A stretch of DNA of 64,000 nucleotides from Owenweeksia sp048267305. Lineage in GTDB: Bacteria; Bacteroidota; Bacteroidia; Flavobacteriales; Schleiferiaceae. Below the pieces are notes generated by a model. It was given only the letters and a program-made list of their open reading frames with translations. It was not told the DNA's origin and made no database searches. The stretch is from assembly GCA_048267305.1 (NCBI GenBank), contig JBLWXT010000010.1, positions 62,001 through 126,000 on the forward strand, given 5' to 3'. Positions 9,129-19,368 of the stretch are shown piece by piece. Made by a program: the position numbers and the translations under genes. The stretch's first letter is position 1. Every line of letters starts with the position of its first letter.

Positions 9129-9886
9129 GGTTGAAGAGCATTTGTAATATTAATAAAATCCTGTAGCGAAAGTTGTTCGGCACGTTTATTAAAGAGGTCT
9201 CCCTTGGTTACTTCTTCAGGCAGGTTAACCGATTTAAGGGCATTTCTCAATGTCTTTCTCCTTTGGTTAAAGGCGGTTTTCACCACCATTTTCAGCTTGC
9301 CATGATCGCAGCCAAGTTCTTCCTGATCCTTGCGCCTAAGCCTTATAACTCCTGAACGCACTTTGGGCGGTGGGTTAAATTCCTCGGGCTCCACCGTAAA
9401 CAGATATTCGCCTTCGTAAAAGGCTGCGGTAAGCACACTTATAATTCCATAGGTTTTACTGCCGGGGCCGGCCACTATTCTTTCGGCTACTTCCTTTTGA
9501 AACATACCTACCAGCTCGGGCACAAGTTCCTTTTGATCCAGAACCTTAAAAATAATCTGGCTACTAATGTTGTATGGAAAGTTACCCACTACAGCTACTT
9601 GCTTTCCAAATTTATCTCCGATGGACATTTGGAGGAAATCGGCTTCAATAATATGATCAAAACGCATGTTGAAATTGGCATGCAGATATTCCACAGACTC
9701 GGAATCTATCTCCACCACAAACAAATCTTCCCCCCGTTTATTCAAAAATTGTGTAAGTACGCCCATACCCGGACCAATCTCTATTACGGTGTCATACCCT
9801 TCTCCGGTAAGGGAGTCAGAGAGTTGCGCAGCAATAGCGTCATTCTTCAGGAAATGTTGTCCGAGATGTTTTTTAGGTCTTACCAT
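9125..9886 (-). CDS. rsmA: 16S rRNA dimethyladenosine transferase RsmA/KsgA
   Basis: A 253-residue enzyme that dimethylates the two adjacent adenosines in the 3'-terminal helix of 16S rRNA during small-subunit maturation. The family hallmarks are all present: KKHLGQHFLKN at the N terminus, the SAM-binding VIEIGPGMGVLTQFL, the catalytic NFPYNIS motif, and the C-terminal FNQRRKTLRNAL. Length is normal. It is the first gene of a two-gene unit with mgtE, with a four-base overlap. Confidence 0.97.
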   Translation of the reverse strand: MVRPKKHLGQHFLKNDAIAAQLSDSLTGEGYDTVIEIGPGMGVLTQFLNKRGEDLFVVEIDSESVEYLHANFNMRFDHIIEADFLQMSIGDKFGKQVAVVGNFPYNISSQIIFKVLDQKELVPELVGMFQKEVAERIVAGPGSKTYGIISVLTAAFYEGEYLFTVEPEEFNPPPKVRSGVIRLRRKDQEELGCDHGKLKMVVKTAFNQRRKTLRNALKSVNLPEEVTKGDLFNKRAEQLSLQDFINITNALQP

Positions 9887-10030
9887 ACTGCAAAGTAAAG
9901 TGTTTAAGTGTACTTGTTTACGGGTAATTTAGAGCTTATTGCGATGATTATCCCAAATTTTGAGCACTTCAACCATTAGTTATTCTATCCTTTTGATTTT
10001 GAAGTATATTTCGGCCACACAAAACGTAAC

Positions 10031-11785
10031 ATGCAACGCTCTACTTCCCGTTCCATAGTTTGGCAATATGCCTTGTTAATGCTTCTTGCATTTTGTACAG
10101 CTTTCCCATCTTTGGCGCAGGTAGACTCAGCAGTTTACGAAAAGCTAAACAGAGCAATTCGCAATAATCCTCAAAAGGGAATGGCCCTATTGGGCCAGCT
10201 CAAGGCAAGTTCACCTCAAAACTCCTACACTCAGCAACAGCTGGATATTGCAGAGATAAAACTCCTTACCTCTCAGGGTGAATATGACCTTGCTATGCAG
10301 GGATGTATTGCAAGTTTAAATAACCTTAAGGACACCATCCCCGAAAATTATGTTGGCTACATAAAATGTTTAGGCAACATTTACTATTTCACGCGACAGC
10401 GAAAATCGGCTATAGACTACTACCTGGCCGGCTTGAAGTACATTGAAAAAAACCAGCTCAACAAGCTTTTGGCGGCCAATCTGCATAGCAATTTAGGAGG
10501 CATGTATGCCGAAGAAGGTTTGTTTAAAAAGTCTAAACTCCATCTGGAAAAATCCATTGAACTTTTCAATACCTACCAACCAAACTCACATACCAGCATG
10601 CCCTATCGAATACTGGGAACCAGTTATTGGATGCAGGAGCGCTACACAGAAGCACGGCCCATATTAAGAAAAGCCATGCGCAGAGCCCTTGCGTATGGCG
10701 ATAGCCTGGAGATATCAGGAGCTTTCATTTTTTATGGAGACCTGATGCAAAAACTAAATGTGATGGATAGCGCTGAGTATTATTATCTAAATGGCCTCAA
10801 GGTAGGGCAGGAAACAGACAATCCTGATATGAGACTGGAGGCATTTATACACCTTAAAGAACTCTACCCACTATTAGGGAAATATAAAGAGGCTCATGCT
10901 TCCGCAGATTCTGCCTACATCATTCAAACCGCTGTTTACAAAAGAAATTTAGCTGAGCAAATTTCACAAATGAAGATTCGGTACGAAACCGATAAACTGC
11001 AGCAGGAAAACGAAATCCGTACCGCACTACTGGAAACGGAAATAACAAAGAGCCGCTTAAGGCTGGTGTTGATAATCACTCTGATTATTTTACTTCTGAT
11101 TATCGCGAGCATAGCCTATATACTGATCACCCAACAAAACCTTAAGCGACAAGCGGCAGAGCAGAATTCAATCATCAAACTTCAAGAGGAAAGGTTGCGC
11201 ATCAGCCGCGAATTGCACGATAATATTGGCGCACAGATTACGGTGATAATATCATCTTTAGACAATCTGGAATGGCAGTCCAAAAAGGAAACGGCTATTG
11301 ACCATGACCAGATTGAAAAGCTAAGCAGCTTTACACGTCAAACCATGCAGGAACTTCGTGAAACCGTATGGGCCATGAAGAAGGATAGCATTTCCGGAGA
11401 AGAGCTTGATGCTCGGATAAAGGATTACCTATCTAAGGTTGCAGATTTATGCCCGGATGTTAATCTCACCTACACCAGCAAAGAGAAAGGCGACTTTAAA
11501 TTTGATCCTGCACAGGGCATCAACCTTTATAGAATTATTCAGGAAGCCGTTCAAAACGCCATAAAGCATGGCAATGCCAGCTCCATTGCTGTATCCACAT
11601 ATATGGAAGGCAACACACTTAAAGCTCAGGTGGCAGACAATGGGCACGGTTTTGATCCGGAAACCATAGAAAAGGGCAATGGCCTCTACAATATGGAAAA
11701 CCGCGCACTACAAAGCCAAATTGGCTACAAGCTAAAAAGTAAGGTGAACGTAGGGACTACCGTTTTACTTGAGGTTATGGGTTAG
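10031..11785 (+). CDS. TPR-containing sensor histidine kinase (HisKA_3 type)
   Basis: A 584-residue hybrid of periplasmic TPR repeats and a NarL-type sensor kinase. A signal peptide ends near residue 30 (PSLAQ). Residues ~35-310 form helical TPR-like repeats, followed by a coiled coil, one membrane helix (about 337-360) and a short linker. The phospho-acceptor box is RISRELHDNIGAQI (His near 396), and the C terminus is a HATPase_c domain with VADNGHGFDPE and GNGLYNM. Kinases of this type phosphorylate LuxR-family response regulators. None is adjacent here: the next gene is a convergent peptidase. The signal sensed is unknown. Confidence 0.88.
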   Translation: MQRSTSRSIVWQYALLMLLAFCTAFPSLAQVDSAVYEKLNRAIRNNPQKGMALLGQLKASSPQNSYTQQQLDIAEIKLLTSQGEYDLAMQGCIASLNNLKDTIPENYVGYIKCLGNIYYFTRQRKSAIDYYLAGLKYIEKNQLNKLLAANLHSNLGGMYAEEGLFKKSKLHLEKSIELFNTYQPNSHTSMPYRILGTSYWMQERYTEARPILRKAMRRALAYGDSLEISGAFIFYGDLMQKLNVMDSAEYYYLNGLKVGQETDNPDMRLEAFIHLKELYPLLGKYKEAHASADSAYIIQTAVYKRNLAEQISQMKIRYETDKLQQENEIRTALLETEITKSRLRLVLIITLIILLLIIASIAYILITQQNLKRQAAEQNSIIKLQEERLRISRELHDNIGAQITVIISSLDNLEWQSKKETAIDHDQIEKLSSFTRQTMQELRETVWAMKKDSISGEELDARIKDYLSKVADLCPDVNLTYTSKEKGDFKFDPAQGINLYRIIQEAVQNAIKHGNASSIAVSTYMEGNTLKAQVADNGHGFDPETIEKGNGLYNMENRALQSQIGYKLKSKVNVGTTVLLEVMG

Positions 11786-11862
11786 TCTTTGGTTTTTGCT
11801 CGTAGTTTTCAATACGATACCGAACCTTAAACTACAAACATTAAACCTTAGACCTCGAACCT

Positions 11863-13896
11863 CTAAACCTTCTCCAACCCTGCTCTTCTAAGCAATGCCT
11901 TAGGATCGGGATCCTTACCTCTAAATTCCCTGTAAAGGGTAGCCGGATGACGTGTACCGCCTGCCGCCAAAAGACTTCTGAATTTACCGGCAACCTCGGG
12001 GTTAAAAATTCCCTTTTGAGAGAAATATTCAAATGCATCAGCATCCAGTACCTCTGCCCATTTGTAGCTATAATAGCCAGCAGAGTACCCCCCCTGAAAA
12101 ATATGGCTAAAACTGGTTGATGTATTATTGGAAGCTATGGGTGGCAGCAAATCAGTTTCTTTAAGAATAGAAGCTTCATAAGCAGCAACATCTTCCACAT
12201 CGCTGGGATTTGTAGCATGCCATGCCAAGTCTAGGCGCGCCAAACTTACCTGGCGAACGGTAGCATAGCCTTCCATAAAGGTGGCGCTGGCCTTAAGCTT
12301 TTGTACCATCTCGGCCGGGATTTTTTCACCGGTTTTGTAATGTCTGGCAAACAAATCCAAACATTCCTTTTCGTAACACCAGTTTTCCATTACCTGAGAT
12401 GGAAGCTCTACAAAGTCCCAAAAAACATTGGTACCGCTTAAACTGGCATAATGCCCATTGGCCATAATACCATGCAAGGCATGGCCAAATTCATGAAACA
12501 AGGTGGTAACCTCCTGAAAAGTAAGTAGCGATGGCTTTGTTTTGGTAGGCTTGGTAAAGTTGCAAACTATGCTCACATGCGGGCGAATGTTCACCCCATC
12601 CAGTACCTTCTGGCTTCTGTAGCTAGTCATCCAGGCACCATTGCGTTTTCCGGCACGAGGGAAGAAATCTGCATAAAAAACCGCAAGGTGATCCCCACCT
12701 TTGTCTTTTACCTCGTAGGTTATCACATCCTTGTTGTACTTCTGGATGTCGTTGCGTTCCTCAAAGGTTATCCCGTAAAGGAGCTCAGCTACCTTAAAGG
12801 CACCGCTCACCACTTCCTCTAACTGGAAGTAAGGCTTCAATTTATCATCATCAATTTGAAATCGTTCCTGCTTTAGCTTTTCGCTATAGTAGCCAAAATC
12901 CCATTTTTGAAGTTCATCAATACCATCTCGTTTTTTGGCATAGGCAGCCAGGTCATCCACTTCCTTTTTACCAAAGGGCTTGGCGGCAAGCAGTAAATCA
13001 TCCAAAAAGGCTTTTACTTTTTCCGGACGTTCGGCCATACGTTCCTGCAACATATACTCAGCATGGTTTTCAAAACCCAAGAGCTGGGCACGCTGGTATC
13101 GCAGCCTGGCAATCTTCTTTACTATTTCGGAGTTGTTGCGATCATTATCCTTAAACGCCCTGCTGCCAAAGGCACGGCTCAACTCCTCGCGCAGCTTTCT
13201 GTTATCGGCATAAGTAACAAATGGCACGTAGCTTGGGTACTGAAGTGTGAATACCCACTTACCTTCATACCCCTTTTCTGTTGCTGTTTCGGCCGCAGCC
13301 TCCTTTACAGAATCCGGCAATCCGGCCAAATCCTTCTCATCTTCAATAACCATTTCATAATCATTGGTTTCGGCCAAAACGTTTTCTCCAAACTGAAGAG
13401 ACAAACCCGATAACTCTCTGTCAATTTCGCGCAACTCGGCTTTTTGGCTTTCGCCAAGATTGGCACCATTACGCGTAAAAGCATTGTAGGTTTTGGTAAG
13501 AAGCATCTCTTGTTCTTCGCTCAAACCCTTAGTGCCCATATCATAAACTGCCTTTACCCTTGCAAAAAGCTGTGGGTTAAGCATAATATCGTTTCCGTAT
13601 TCGGTAAGTTTTGGTGAAAAGTCGCGGGCTATCTTTTGTATCTCATCATTGGTTTCGGCACTGTTGAGATTGTAGAAAATTTCAGCTATACGAGATACCA
13701 AAGTTCCACTTTGCTCAAGGGCTTCAATGGTATTGGCAAAAGTTGGAGCCTCATCATTATTCACAATGGCGGCCACTTCCTCCTTACCCTGTTTAATACC
13801 TTCTTCCAATGCTGGTAAAAAGTGTTCTTCCTTTATTTCGTTAAAGGGAGGCGTTTCAAAAATGGTATCGAATGATTGAAGAAGAGGATTTTTCAC
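11863..13896 (-). CDS. M3 family zinc metallopeptidase (oligopeptidase / dipeptidyl carboxypeptidase-like)
   Basis: A 677-residue thimet-type (M3) peptidase with no signal peptide, so probably cytoplasmic and active on short peptides. The zinc motif HEFGHALHG is at about residues 467-475, with the downstream zinc-ligand Glu in the following helix. Further family motifs are the central FYADFFPRAGKRNGAW and the C-terminal GGYSAGYYSYKWAEVLDADAF. The length fits both oligopeptidase A (PrlC) and Dcp, and sequence inspection does not decide between them. It is a single gene, convergent with the sensor kinase gene. Confidence 0.92.
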   Translation of the reverse strand: MKNPLLQSFDTIFETPPFNEIKEEHFLPALEEGIKQGKEEVAAIVNNDEAPTFANTIEALEQSGTLVSRIAEIFYNLNSAETNDEIQKIARDFSPKLTEYGNDIMLNPQLFARVKAVYDMGTKGLSEEQEMLLTKTYNAFTRNGANLGESQKAELREIDRELSGLSLQFGENVLAETNDYEMVIEDEKDLAGLPDSVKEAAAETATEKGYEGKWVFTLQYPSYVPFVTYADNRKLREELSRAFGSRAFKDNDRNNSEIVKKIARLRYQRAQLLGFENHAEYMLQERMAERPEKVKAFLDDLLLAAKPFGKKEVDDLAAYAKKRDGIDELQKWDFGYYSEKLKQERFQIDDDKLKPYFQLEEVVSGAFKVAELLYGITFEERNDIQKYNKDVITYEVKDKGGDHLAVFYADFFPRAGKRNGAWMTSYRSQKVLDGVNIRPHVSIVCNFTKPTKTKPSLLTFQEVTTLFHEFGHALHGIMANGHYASLSGTNVFWDFVELPSQVMENWCYEKECLDLFARHYKTGEKIPAEMVQKLKASATFMEGYATVRQVSLARLDLAWHATNPSDVEDVAAYEASILKETDLLPPIASNNTSTSFSHIFQGGYSAGYYSYKWAEVLDADAFEYFSQKGIFNPEVAGKFRSLLAAGGTRHPATLYREFRGKDPDPKALLRRAGLEKV

Positions 13897-14047
13897 GGAG
13901 TAACTTATTTATTGATTTGCAATTAAGGGTTAAACCCCAAAATTGTTTGAGGTGGCAAAGCTATATACCCTTGGTAAATTTTCATCTTTTTTAGGCTTCT
14001 ATCTTTTCTGTGAGTAATTTTAGCCTCTAAAAGTTAATAGCACTTTG

Positions 14048-14617
14048 ATGATGAAACAATCGGAATATCTAAGTGATTTAAGACATAAAGCGCGCGAAAT
14101 CCGCAATGATGCTCAAAAGAGCTTCTACTTTTTAGAGGCTGAAGACTTGCGCAGAAGACCAGCACCCGATAAGTGGAGTATTATTGAAGTATTTGCCCAC
14201 ATCAATATTGTGCAGGCCTGTTACATTACAAACCTCAGTATGGCACTTGATATGGCCGAGGATAATGAGGGAGACGATACCTACCTAAGCTGGTTGGGCA
14301 AAAAATTTATTAATGGACTTACTCCTCAGGAGGGCGTTATTAAATGGAAAGTAAAAACCTTGAAAATAGCAGACCCTATCCATAGGGCTAAAAAGGGTAT
14401 TGTAATTAATGAAAACATCGTTTTCAAGGATTTTATTAATGATATTGAGGAGCTGGAAGATTTGATTATTAAAGCCTATGATAAGGATCTTACTAGTATA
14501 AGAGTGCCCACCGTGCTTCCTTTCTTAAAAATCAACATTGCCGATGCCCTTGGATTTTGCCTGGCGCATACGGAGCGCCATGTATTGCAGGCACGGAATA
14601 TACTTGGGGAGGATTAA
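14048..14617 (+). CDS. DinB-like superfamily protein
   Basis: A 189-residue protein with the four-helix DinB/YfiT-like layout (DinB_2). Typical features are an N-terminal helix, RRPAPDKWSIIEVFAHI in the middle, and the C-terminal LGFCLAHTERHVLQARNIL. The spaced histidines (in VFAHI, and in AHTERH) are the positions that bind a metal in this superfamily. Some members are thiol transferases, but the role of this one is unknown. I take the ATG at 14048 (a second ATG follows at once) in preference to the TTG at 14045. Confidence 0.78.
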   Translation: MMKQSEYLSDLRHKAREIRNDAQKSFYFLEAEDLRRRPAPDKWSIIEVFAHINIVQACYITNLSMALDMAEDNEGDDTYLSWLGKKFINGLTPQEGVIKWKVKTLKIADPIHRAKKGIVINENIVFKDFINDIEELEDLIIKAYDKDLTSIRVPTVLPFLKINIADALGFCLAHTERHVLQARNILGED

Positions 14618-14697
14618 ATGACTTCCAAATTAAAGCGTCTTTTCTTGTTGAGTTAAACTCTTATTTGAAGTTAACTTTTTCCGAAAGAGACAGTTAT

Positions 14698-14732
14698 AAA
14701 AAATCCCGTCCTGGCTGAGCCGGGACGGGATT
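14698..14732 (-). terminator. Terminator of the adhesin/PorP operon
   Basis: A perfect 10-base stem, AATCCCGTCC at 14702-14711 with GGACGGGATT at 14723-14732, is extended inside by GGC/GCC. On the minus strand it runs into a T-run (AAAAAA at 14698-14703 on the plus strand). It lies 30 bases beyond the stop of the PorP/SPOR gene. The stem may also slow transcription arriving from the DinB-like gene. Confidence 0.75.
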
Positions 14733-14761
14733 CAATTGAATCTACAAAAACTTCATCTGAT

Positions 14762-16342
14762 TTATTTCACAATCTTAATCCAAAGATCCCCACTGTAGGA
14801 GCCATTCAGGTTGCTGGCTTTCGCCTGATCAGCCTGTTGGTGATTGTCAAACTTCAGTAAATATACATAATAATAAAAGTTACCTGGATCCTGGAATGAA
14901 CGGGCATCAATTCCCTGATTCTCCAACTTGCGTTGTAAACGATCCGCATTGGCTTTATTACTAAACACACCTGCCACCACATAGTAGCCACTGCTACCAG
15001 GACTTACGTTGCTTGCAGAGTTGTTTCCATAATCACCATTGCTATTGGCGTTATTGCCACCCTGGTTGTTATTACCGGTATTGTTGTTATTGTTTCCACC
15101 CTGGTTATTTCCACTCTGGTTATTCTGGCCCTGATTATTGTTCTGGCCTTGTTGTGTGCCACGGGTAGCATTGTTATTGCCTTGCTGATTGCCCTGTTGA
15201 TTTCCTTGCTGGTTATTATTACCACCCTGGTTACCGCCATTGTTGTTATTCTGGGCATTTTGAGCGGCAGCTGCAGCAGCGGCTTCTGCAGCCTCCTTAA
15301 GGTCTGCCTCCATCTGCTTTTTATAAGAATCCTTAAACTCTTCCAGTTTTTCTTCAATCAGCTCTTCGGTTTCATCCTTAGCCTTACGTTGCTTGTCTTT
15401 CAACTTCTTCATCTCATTTTCAAGACGCTCATTACGCTTATTGTTTCCAAAGCGGTAGGTAAGCATAAACTCGTGAGAAGTTCCAAGATCGGAACCGTAG
15501 TCATTTAATGAAAAATCATAAGCATAACCAATGGTTAACTGCTCCGTAAGATTAATACCCAAATTACCTGTAACGGCATATTCCGAGCGGAACATAGCTC
15601 CTATATAACCGTAATCCTTCATGGCAAACATAAGTCCCGCATCTACCTGCACAGGTACATTTTTGGCGGCTCTTACCATTACCATTGGGGTAAGCACGTT
15701 TTTATCTCCGGCAAACCCAAAGTCATATTGTGCGTTAAACACATAATGTCTCAATAGTGAGTAGGCCACTTTAGTGTCGGTATTAGGCACTTCGGCATAC
15801 TTTACAGAATTACCGATCAACTGAGGAACTGCAGCACCAATCTGGAAATCTGCAATCTTCAGGTTCAAGCCAAAGTTTAGGTCAAAAGTCCCTCTGTCTC
15901 CGTTAGTGATGATAAACACATCATTTGGGTCACGAGCACGGATACCATTTATATCGATATTGTTTTGCAGATAACCGGCTCCCAAACCAAAAGACAACTG
16001 ACTTTTATCCGTCAACTTGATGTGGTAGGCATAGTTTCCATATAGGCCAATACGCTTTATGATATCTGTTTGATCAGAAAAACCATAAATACTCCAACCT
16101 ACCTTCTCTTCATTTAAAGAACCATTTAAGGCCAGTGCAGAAGTTTCAGGCGACCCCTGAATATCGGTCCACTGTCTGCGGTGCAGCAGGGTAGCTTCGG
16201 TATATCCTTCGGTGCCTGACCGTGAAGGGTTATATATATATGGAGTAAAAAAGTAGTTGCTGTACAGCGGAATTTGCTGCGCTTGTACCGTTGAGGCCAG
16301 TGCAATAACAGCTAAGACGATTATATTCTTATTGAATTTCAT
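14762..16342 (-). CDS. PorP/SprF family T9SS protein with C-terminal SPOR domain
   Basis: A 526-residue protein. A signal peptide (to about residue 21) is followed by a PorP/SprF-type outer-membrane domain (about 22-300), with the family opening QQIPLYSNYFFTPYIYNPS. Next come a charged, probably helical stretch with an alanine run (~305-365), a 90-residue Asn/Gly/Gln-rich linker, and a C-terminal SPOR domain (about 452-526: YYVVAGVFSNKANADRLQRKL). PorP/SprF proteins partner with T9SS-exported type B adhesins, and the upstream gene is exactly such a protein, 11 bases away. SPOR domains bind denuded peptidoglycan glycans, so this barrel may be tethered to the cell wall; that is inference. Confidence 0.85.
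   Translation of the reverse strand: MKFNKNIIVLAVIALASTVQAQQIPLYSNYFFTPYIYNPSRSGTEGYTEATLLHRRQWTDIQGSPETSALALNGSLNEEKVGWSIYGFSDQTDIIKRIGLYGNYAYHIKLTDKSQLSFGLGAGYLQNNIDINGIRARDPNDVFIITNGDRGTFDLNFGLNLKIADFQIGAAVPQLIGNSVKYAEVPNTDTKVAYSLLRHYVFNAQYDFGFAGDKNVLTPMVMVRAAKNVPVQVDAGLMFAMKDYGYIGAMFRSEYAVTGNLGINLTEQLTIGYAYDFSLNDYGSDLGTSHEFMLTYRFGNNKRNERLENEMKKLKDKQRKAKDETEELIEEKLEEFKDSYKKQMEADLKEAAEAAAAAAAQNAQNNNNGGNQGGNNNQQGNQQGNQQGNNNATRGTQQGQNNNQGQNNQSGNNQGGNNNNNTGNNNQGGNNANSNGDYGNNSASNVSPGSSGYYVVAGVFSNKANADRLQRKLENQGIDARSFQDPGNFYYYVYLLKFDNHQQADQAKASNLNGSYSGDLWIKIVK
15030..15255. repeat. Low-complexity Asn/Gly/Gln codon tract
   Basis: Degenerate tandem runs of Asn, Gly and Gln codons inside the PorP/SPOR gene (read on the minus strand as units such as GNNQG, QGNQ and NNNN). 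The tract encodes a flexible hydrophilic linker. Such tracts expand and contract by slippage, so linker length may differ between strains. Confidence 0.8.
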
Positions 16343-16353
16343 AGCGCAGTTTA

Positions 16354-19191
16354 TTATTGTTTACGGATTAGGGTGATGGCGTTCTTCAGGATAATTTCTC
16401 CATCACAACTGAGGATATAATAGTAGGTGCCGTCAGGCAAATCCTGACCTCCATTGTTGCGGCCATCCCAAACTCCATTAAAATCTTCCTGATTAAAGAT
16501 AATTGATCCCCAACGATTCATAATATCGATTCTACATCCGGTGTATTCACTGGTAATGCCTGTAATATCCCAGGTATCATTTCCACCACCACTGCCTGGT
16601 GAGAAATAGTTCCAGGCCTGATCAAGCAATGCCTTACCGGGATCTTCATCAGTATTAATTATGAGGGTTAAGGAATCCGTATCCAAGCATCCTGCGGAAT
16701 TGGTCACCTGTAAATAAATAACCACCGTATCAGATTTCACTCCAGCAGGTAAAGTATAGCTTACCGTTACATTTTGTGATAGGAAATCACTCCAGGCAAT
16801 GGGCTTATTGGCAAACCAGCGGTAGCCTGTACCACCTGCACCACTCAGTTGCACTTTGGTACCCGAAGTAGTAGTAATATCCGGACCGGCATTGGCCACA
16901 GTAGTAATTGCATAGATCACAAACCTCTTAGTTGTTGTACATCCATTTACGCCCGTACCTGTTACTGTGTAAACTCCCGGCTGCTTAATAGTTACAGAAG
17001 GTGTTACGTCTCCTGTACTCCACAGGTAACTAAATGAATTACCCTGCGCTATCATTAAAATGGAATCACCGGCACAAAGGCCAAGTGAATCACCGGGGAA
17101 AAGGGAGATGGTGGGTGGCTGGAAGAATACAACTTCTAAGCTATCCGTGGTAAACGGACACCCTGCTAAGTTAAATTGGTTTGTATAAGATACATTCAAT
17201 CTAAAATAAGCTGTATCCCTTCCTGGCTCTTGCAGAGCTGTATCTACTAAAAGTCCGGGAAGTGTATCGTTGGGCAGATTTGCCCAGGTGCCCGTGGCAC
17301 TGCTGTATTGCTGCCACTGATATTTTAAGAAAGGTACCAATGCACTTCTTGACAATAGTATCACCGAATCGGTAAGACATAATAATCTGTCTGTAGTAAC
17401 TCCGGGAAGAGTATCAAAAATGGTGGTTGAAGGAACTGTATCAACAAATACACTAAAGGATACAGAGGTGTCAATACAAATACCATCATCCAGGGCCATG
17501 TAATATTTACCCATTCTATTGGTATAATAGGTACGGTTAGTAGCCCCAACAATATCTATAAGGTGAGTAATGCCATTGGTATCAATGGAATCCGTTAACC
17601 ATTGGTAAGAGTAATTCAGTCCATTGGTTATAAGCTGACCGGGAGTTGATGGTGCTATAAGCTGAACGGAATCCGTTTCACAAATGCTAACCGAATCATT
17701 ACCCACACTGCTAATCCAGGGTTGTGGAGCATAATCCAAAGAATATTCAGGGAACCATCTTACTCTTACCTGTGGGCTGAAGAACTCACATACTGTAGCT
17801 CCTGTAAAGGAAGTAACAGTTCTTGTTCGTAACCTGTAGAAACTCAGGGTTTGGATGGGTTTAATACTTGTATCTATCTGAAGTGATGACTGGGTACCGT
17901 CATAGTTTGGATTTTTAATATCCGAGGGAAGTAAATTTTGCCAAGCACTGGTACTGGTATTGTAGCGTTGCCACTGGTACGTCCAGCCCGGATCGGTATT
18001 GGTGGATGACAACAAAGTTGAATCCGTCATACAAATATCCGTGGTAACCACCTTCGGACTTATCAAACCTCCCTCATAGTTCTCATTAGCTATTTGTGTG
18101 GTTGGGAGCGTATCCATAAATGCGAAGTAAGGTTTGGATGTATCCAAACAAAATCCATCATTAATCACCACATAAAACCTTGCGGTTGTATCAGCGTAAA
18201 ATGTTCTTAATGTATCACCAACACCTGTAGAGTATAATATGGTATCATTAAACTGAGTAATAGAATCCGTTAACCATTGGTACCTAAAGGTAAGGCCCGT
18301 GGAAGCTACCGGGGCATTTGCCTGTAAGGAGGCCCCATTGCCCTGACAGAAACGGACAGAATCTCTGGGAAAACCATTGATATTGGGATTATCAATTTGA
18401 ATGGCTGTGGGAGCCAGGGTAGTATTAACAATAACTGTAGGCACTGTGGATATATTGATAATAGTGTCCTTGGAATCTCTGGCGCAAGCACCAAAATCAA
18501 CACGTACACTATACCTGCCGGAAGTTTTCACCACAAGTGAATCTCCATTCTGACCAAAAATTATCCCTCCATTATTTAGCCATGTGTATGAGGCACCAGG
18601 CTGAGATTGTGCATATAGGATTACTGAATCACCAGGACAAAAACCCCAGTCATCAAGACCTACTGTATATGGATTGGGAAAACCTCCTCGAATAGAATCA
18701 AGCTCCGGTTTATTGGGAAAGCGGTTAACGAACACATAGGCTGTATCGCTTATCTGCCCATTACTATTGCGTATTCTTAAGGTTGCAGAACCTATTGGAG
18801 TGTTACATGGAATTACCAAATGTGCCTCTTTAACACCAAGACCAATGGTATCAACAGGTGTTATGTCATTTGGCCCGGTCAACTTAATAAGCTCCAGCGA
18901 ATCGGCAGAGCCCCAGGCGTTGCTTGGTGTAGCCAGTTCGTAGTAAAATTTATCCAGAGGACCGAAGGATGCAATATTAATTTGATACTTCAACTCTGGT
19001 TTTACTACCAGGTTTGACGGGTTCGAGCTTACACCAAGTGTATCACATTGACAAACACTCACCGGATTGAGGGGCGTTGAAGTTCCAAATGCAGAACCAG
19101 GTACAATCTCCATGCTTTTTTGAGCTCTAACCTGAAATAGGCAGAGCATTAGGACAAGAACGAAGCCTAATCGAATAAAGCTTTTCTTCAT
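16354..19191 (-). CDS. Gliding-motility-associated C-terminal (T9SS type B) surface protein
   Basis: A ~945-residue surface protein. I start it at the ATG at 19191, giving the signal peptide MKKSFIRLGFVLVLMLCLFQ ending at VRAQ; the ATG at 19236 adds 15 non-signal residues. The body is a series of Ig-like/PKD-like beta domains with paired cysteines (recurring CxTDSVxL and YQWLTDS segments). The last ~95 residues are a CHU_C domain: NDTWDITGI, DIMNRWGSIIF, WDGRNNGGQDLPDGTYYYI. These mark type B T9SS substrates such as SprB-like adhesins. The PorP/SprF-SPOR gene follows at 11 bases, the expected partner arrangement. Confidence 0.88.
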   Translation of the reverse strand: MKKSFIRLGFVLVLMLCLFQVRAQKSMEIVPGSAFGTSTPLNPVSVCQCDTLGVSSNPSNLVVKPELKYQINIASFGPLDKFYYELATPSNAWGSADSLELIKLTGPNDITPVDTIGLGVKEAHLVIPCNTPIGSATLRIRNSNGQISDTAYVFVNRFPNKPELDSIRGGFPNPYTVGLDDWGFCPGDSVILYAQSQPGASYTWLNNGGIIFGQNGDSLVVKTSGRYSVRVDFGACARDSKDTIINISTVPTVIVNTTLAPTAIQIDNPNINGFPRDSVRFCQGNGASLQANAPVASTGLTFRYQWLTDSITQFNDTILYSTGVGDTLRTFYADTTARFYVVINDGFCLDTSKPYFAFMDTLPTTQIANENYEGGLISPKVVTTDICMTDSTLLSSTNTDPGWTYQWQRYNTSTSAWQNLLPSDIKNPNYDGTQSSLQIDTSIKPIQTLSFYRLRTRTVTSFTGATVCEFFSPQVRVRWFPEYSLDYAPQPWISSVGNDSVSICETDSVQLIAPSTPGQLITNGLNYSYQWLTDSIDTNGITHLIDIVGATNRTYYTNRMGKYYMALDDGICIDTSVSFSVFVDTVPSTTIFDTLPGVTTDRLLCLTDSVILLSRSALVPFLKYQWQQYSSATGTWANLPNDTLPGLLVDTALQEPGRDTAYFRLNVSYTNQFNLAGCPFTTDSLEVVFFQPPTISLFPGDSLGLCAGDSILMIAQGNSFSYLWSTGDVTPSVTIKQPGVYTVTGTGVNGCTTTKRFVIYAITTVANAGPDITTTSGTKVQLSGAGGTGYRWFANKPIAWSDFLSQNVTVSYTLPAGVKSDTVVIYLQVTNSAGCLDTDSLTLIINTDEDPGKALLDQAWNYFSPGSGGGNDTWDITGITSEYTGCRIDIMNRWGSIIFNQEDFNGVWDGRNNGGQDLPDGTYYYILSCDGEIILKNAITLIRKQ

Positions 19192-19368
19192 ATTTTTAGT
19201 TTTTGTAGAATCGGTAATTGGGCGCAATATAAACATTAAAAACCTCTACCAATACAGGGTGTTGCGCACTTTTCCATATTATTTAGTTAAAGGATATACT
19301 ACACCTTAATAGAAGTAAATGATTACAAGTATGCTTAAATCGTTTTAACATTGCAATCAAATTCTGTA

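Noticed and set aside
15030..15255. Repetitive tract that could be mistaken for a CRISPR or tandem repeat array
   Set aside because: The units are degenerate Asn/Gly/Gln codons in frame with the PorP/SPOR protein; there are no regular spacers.
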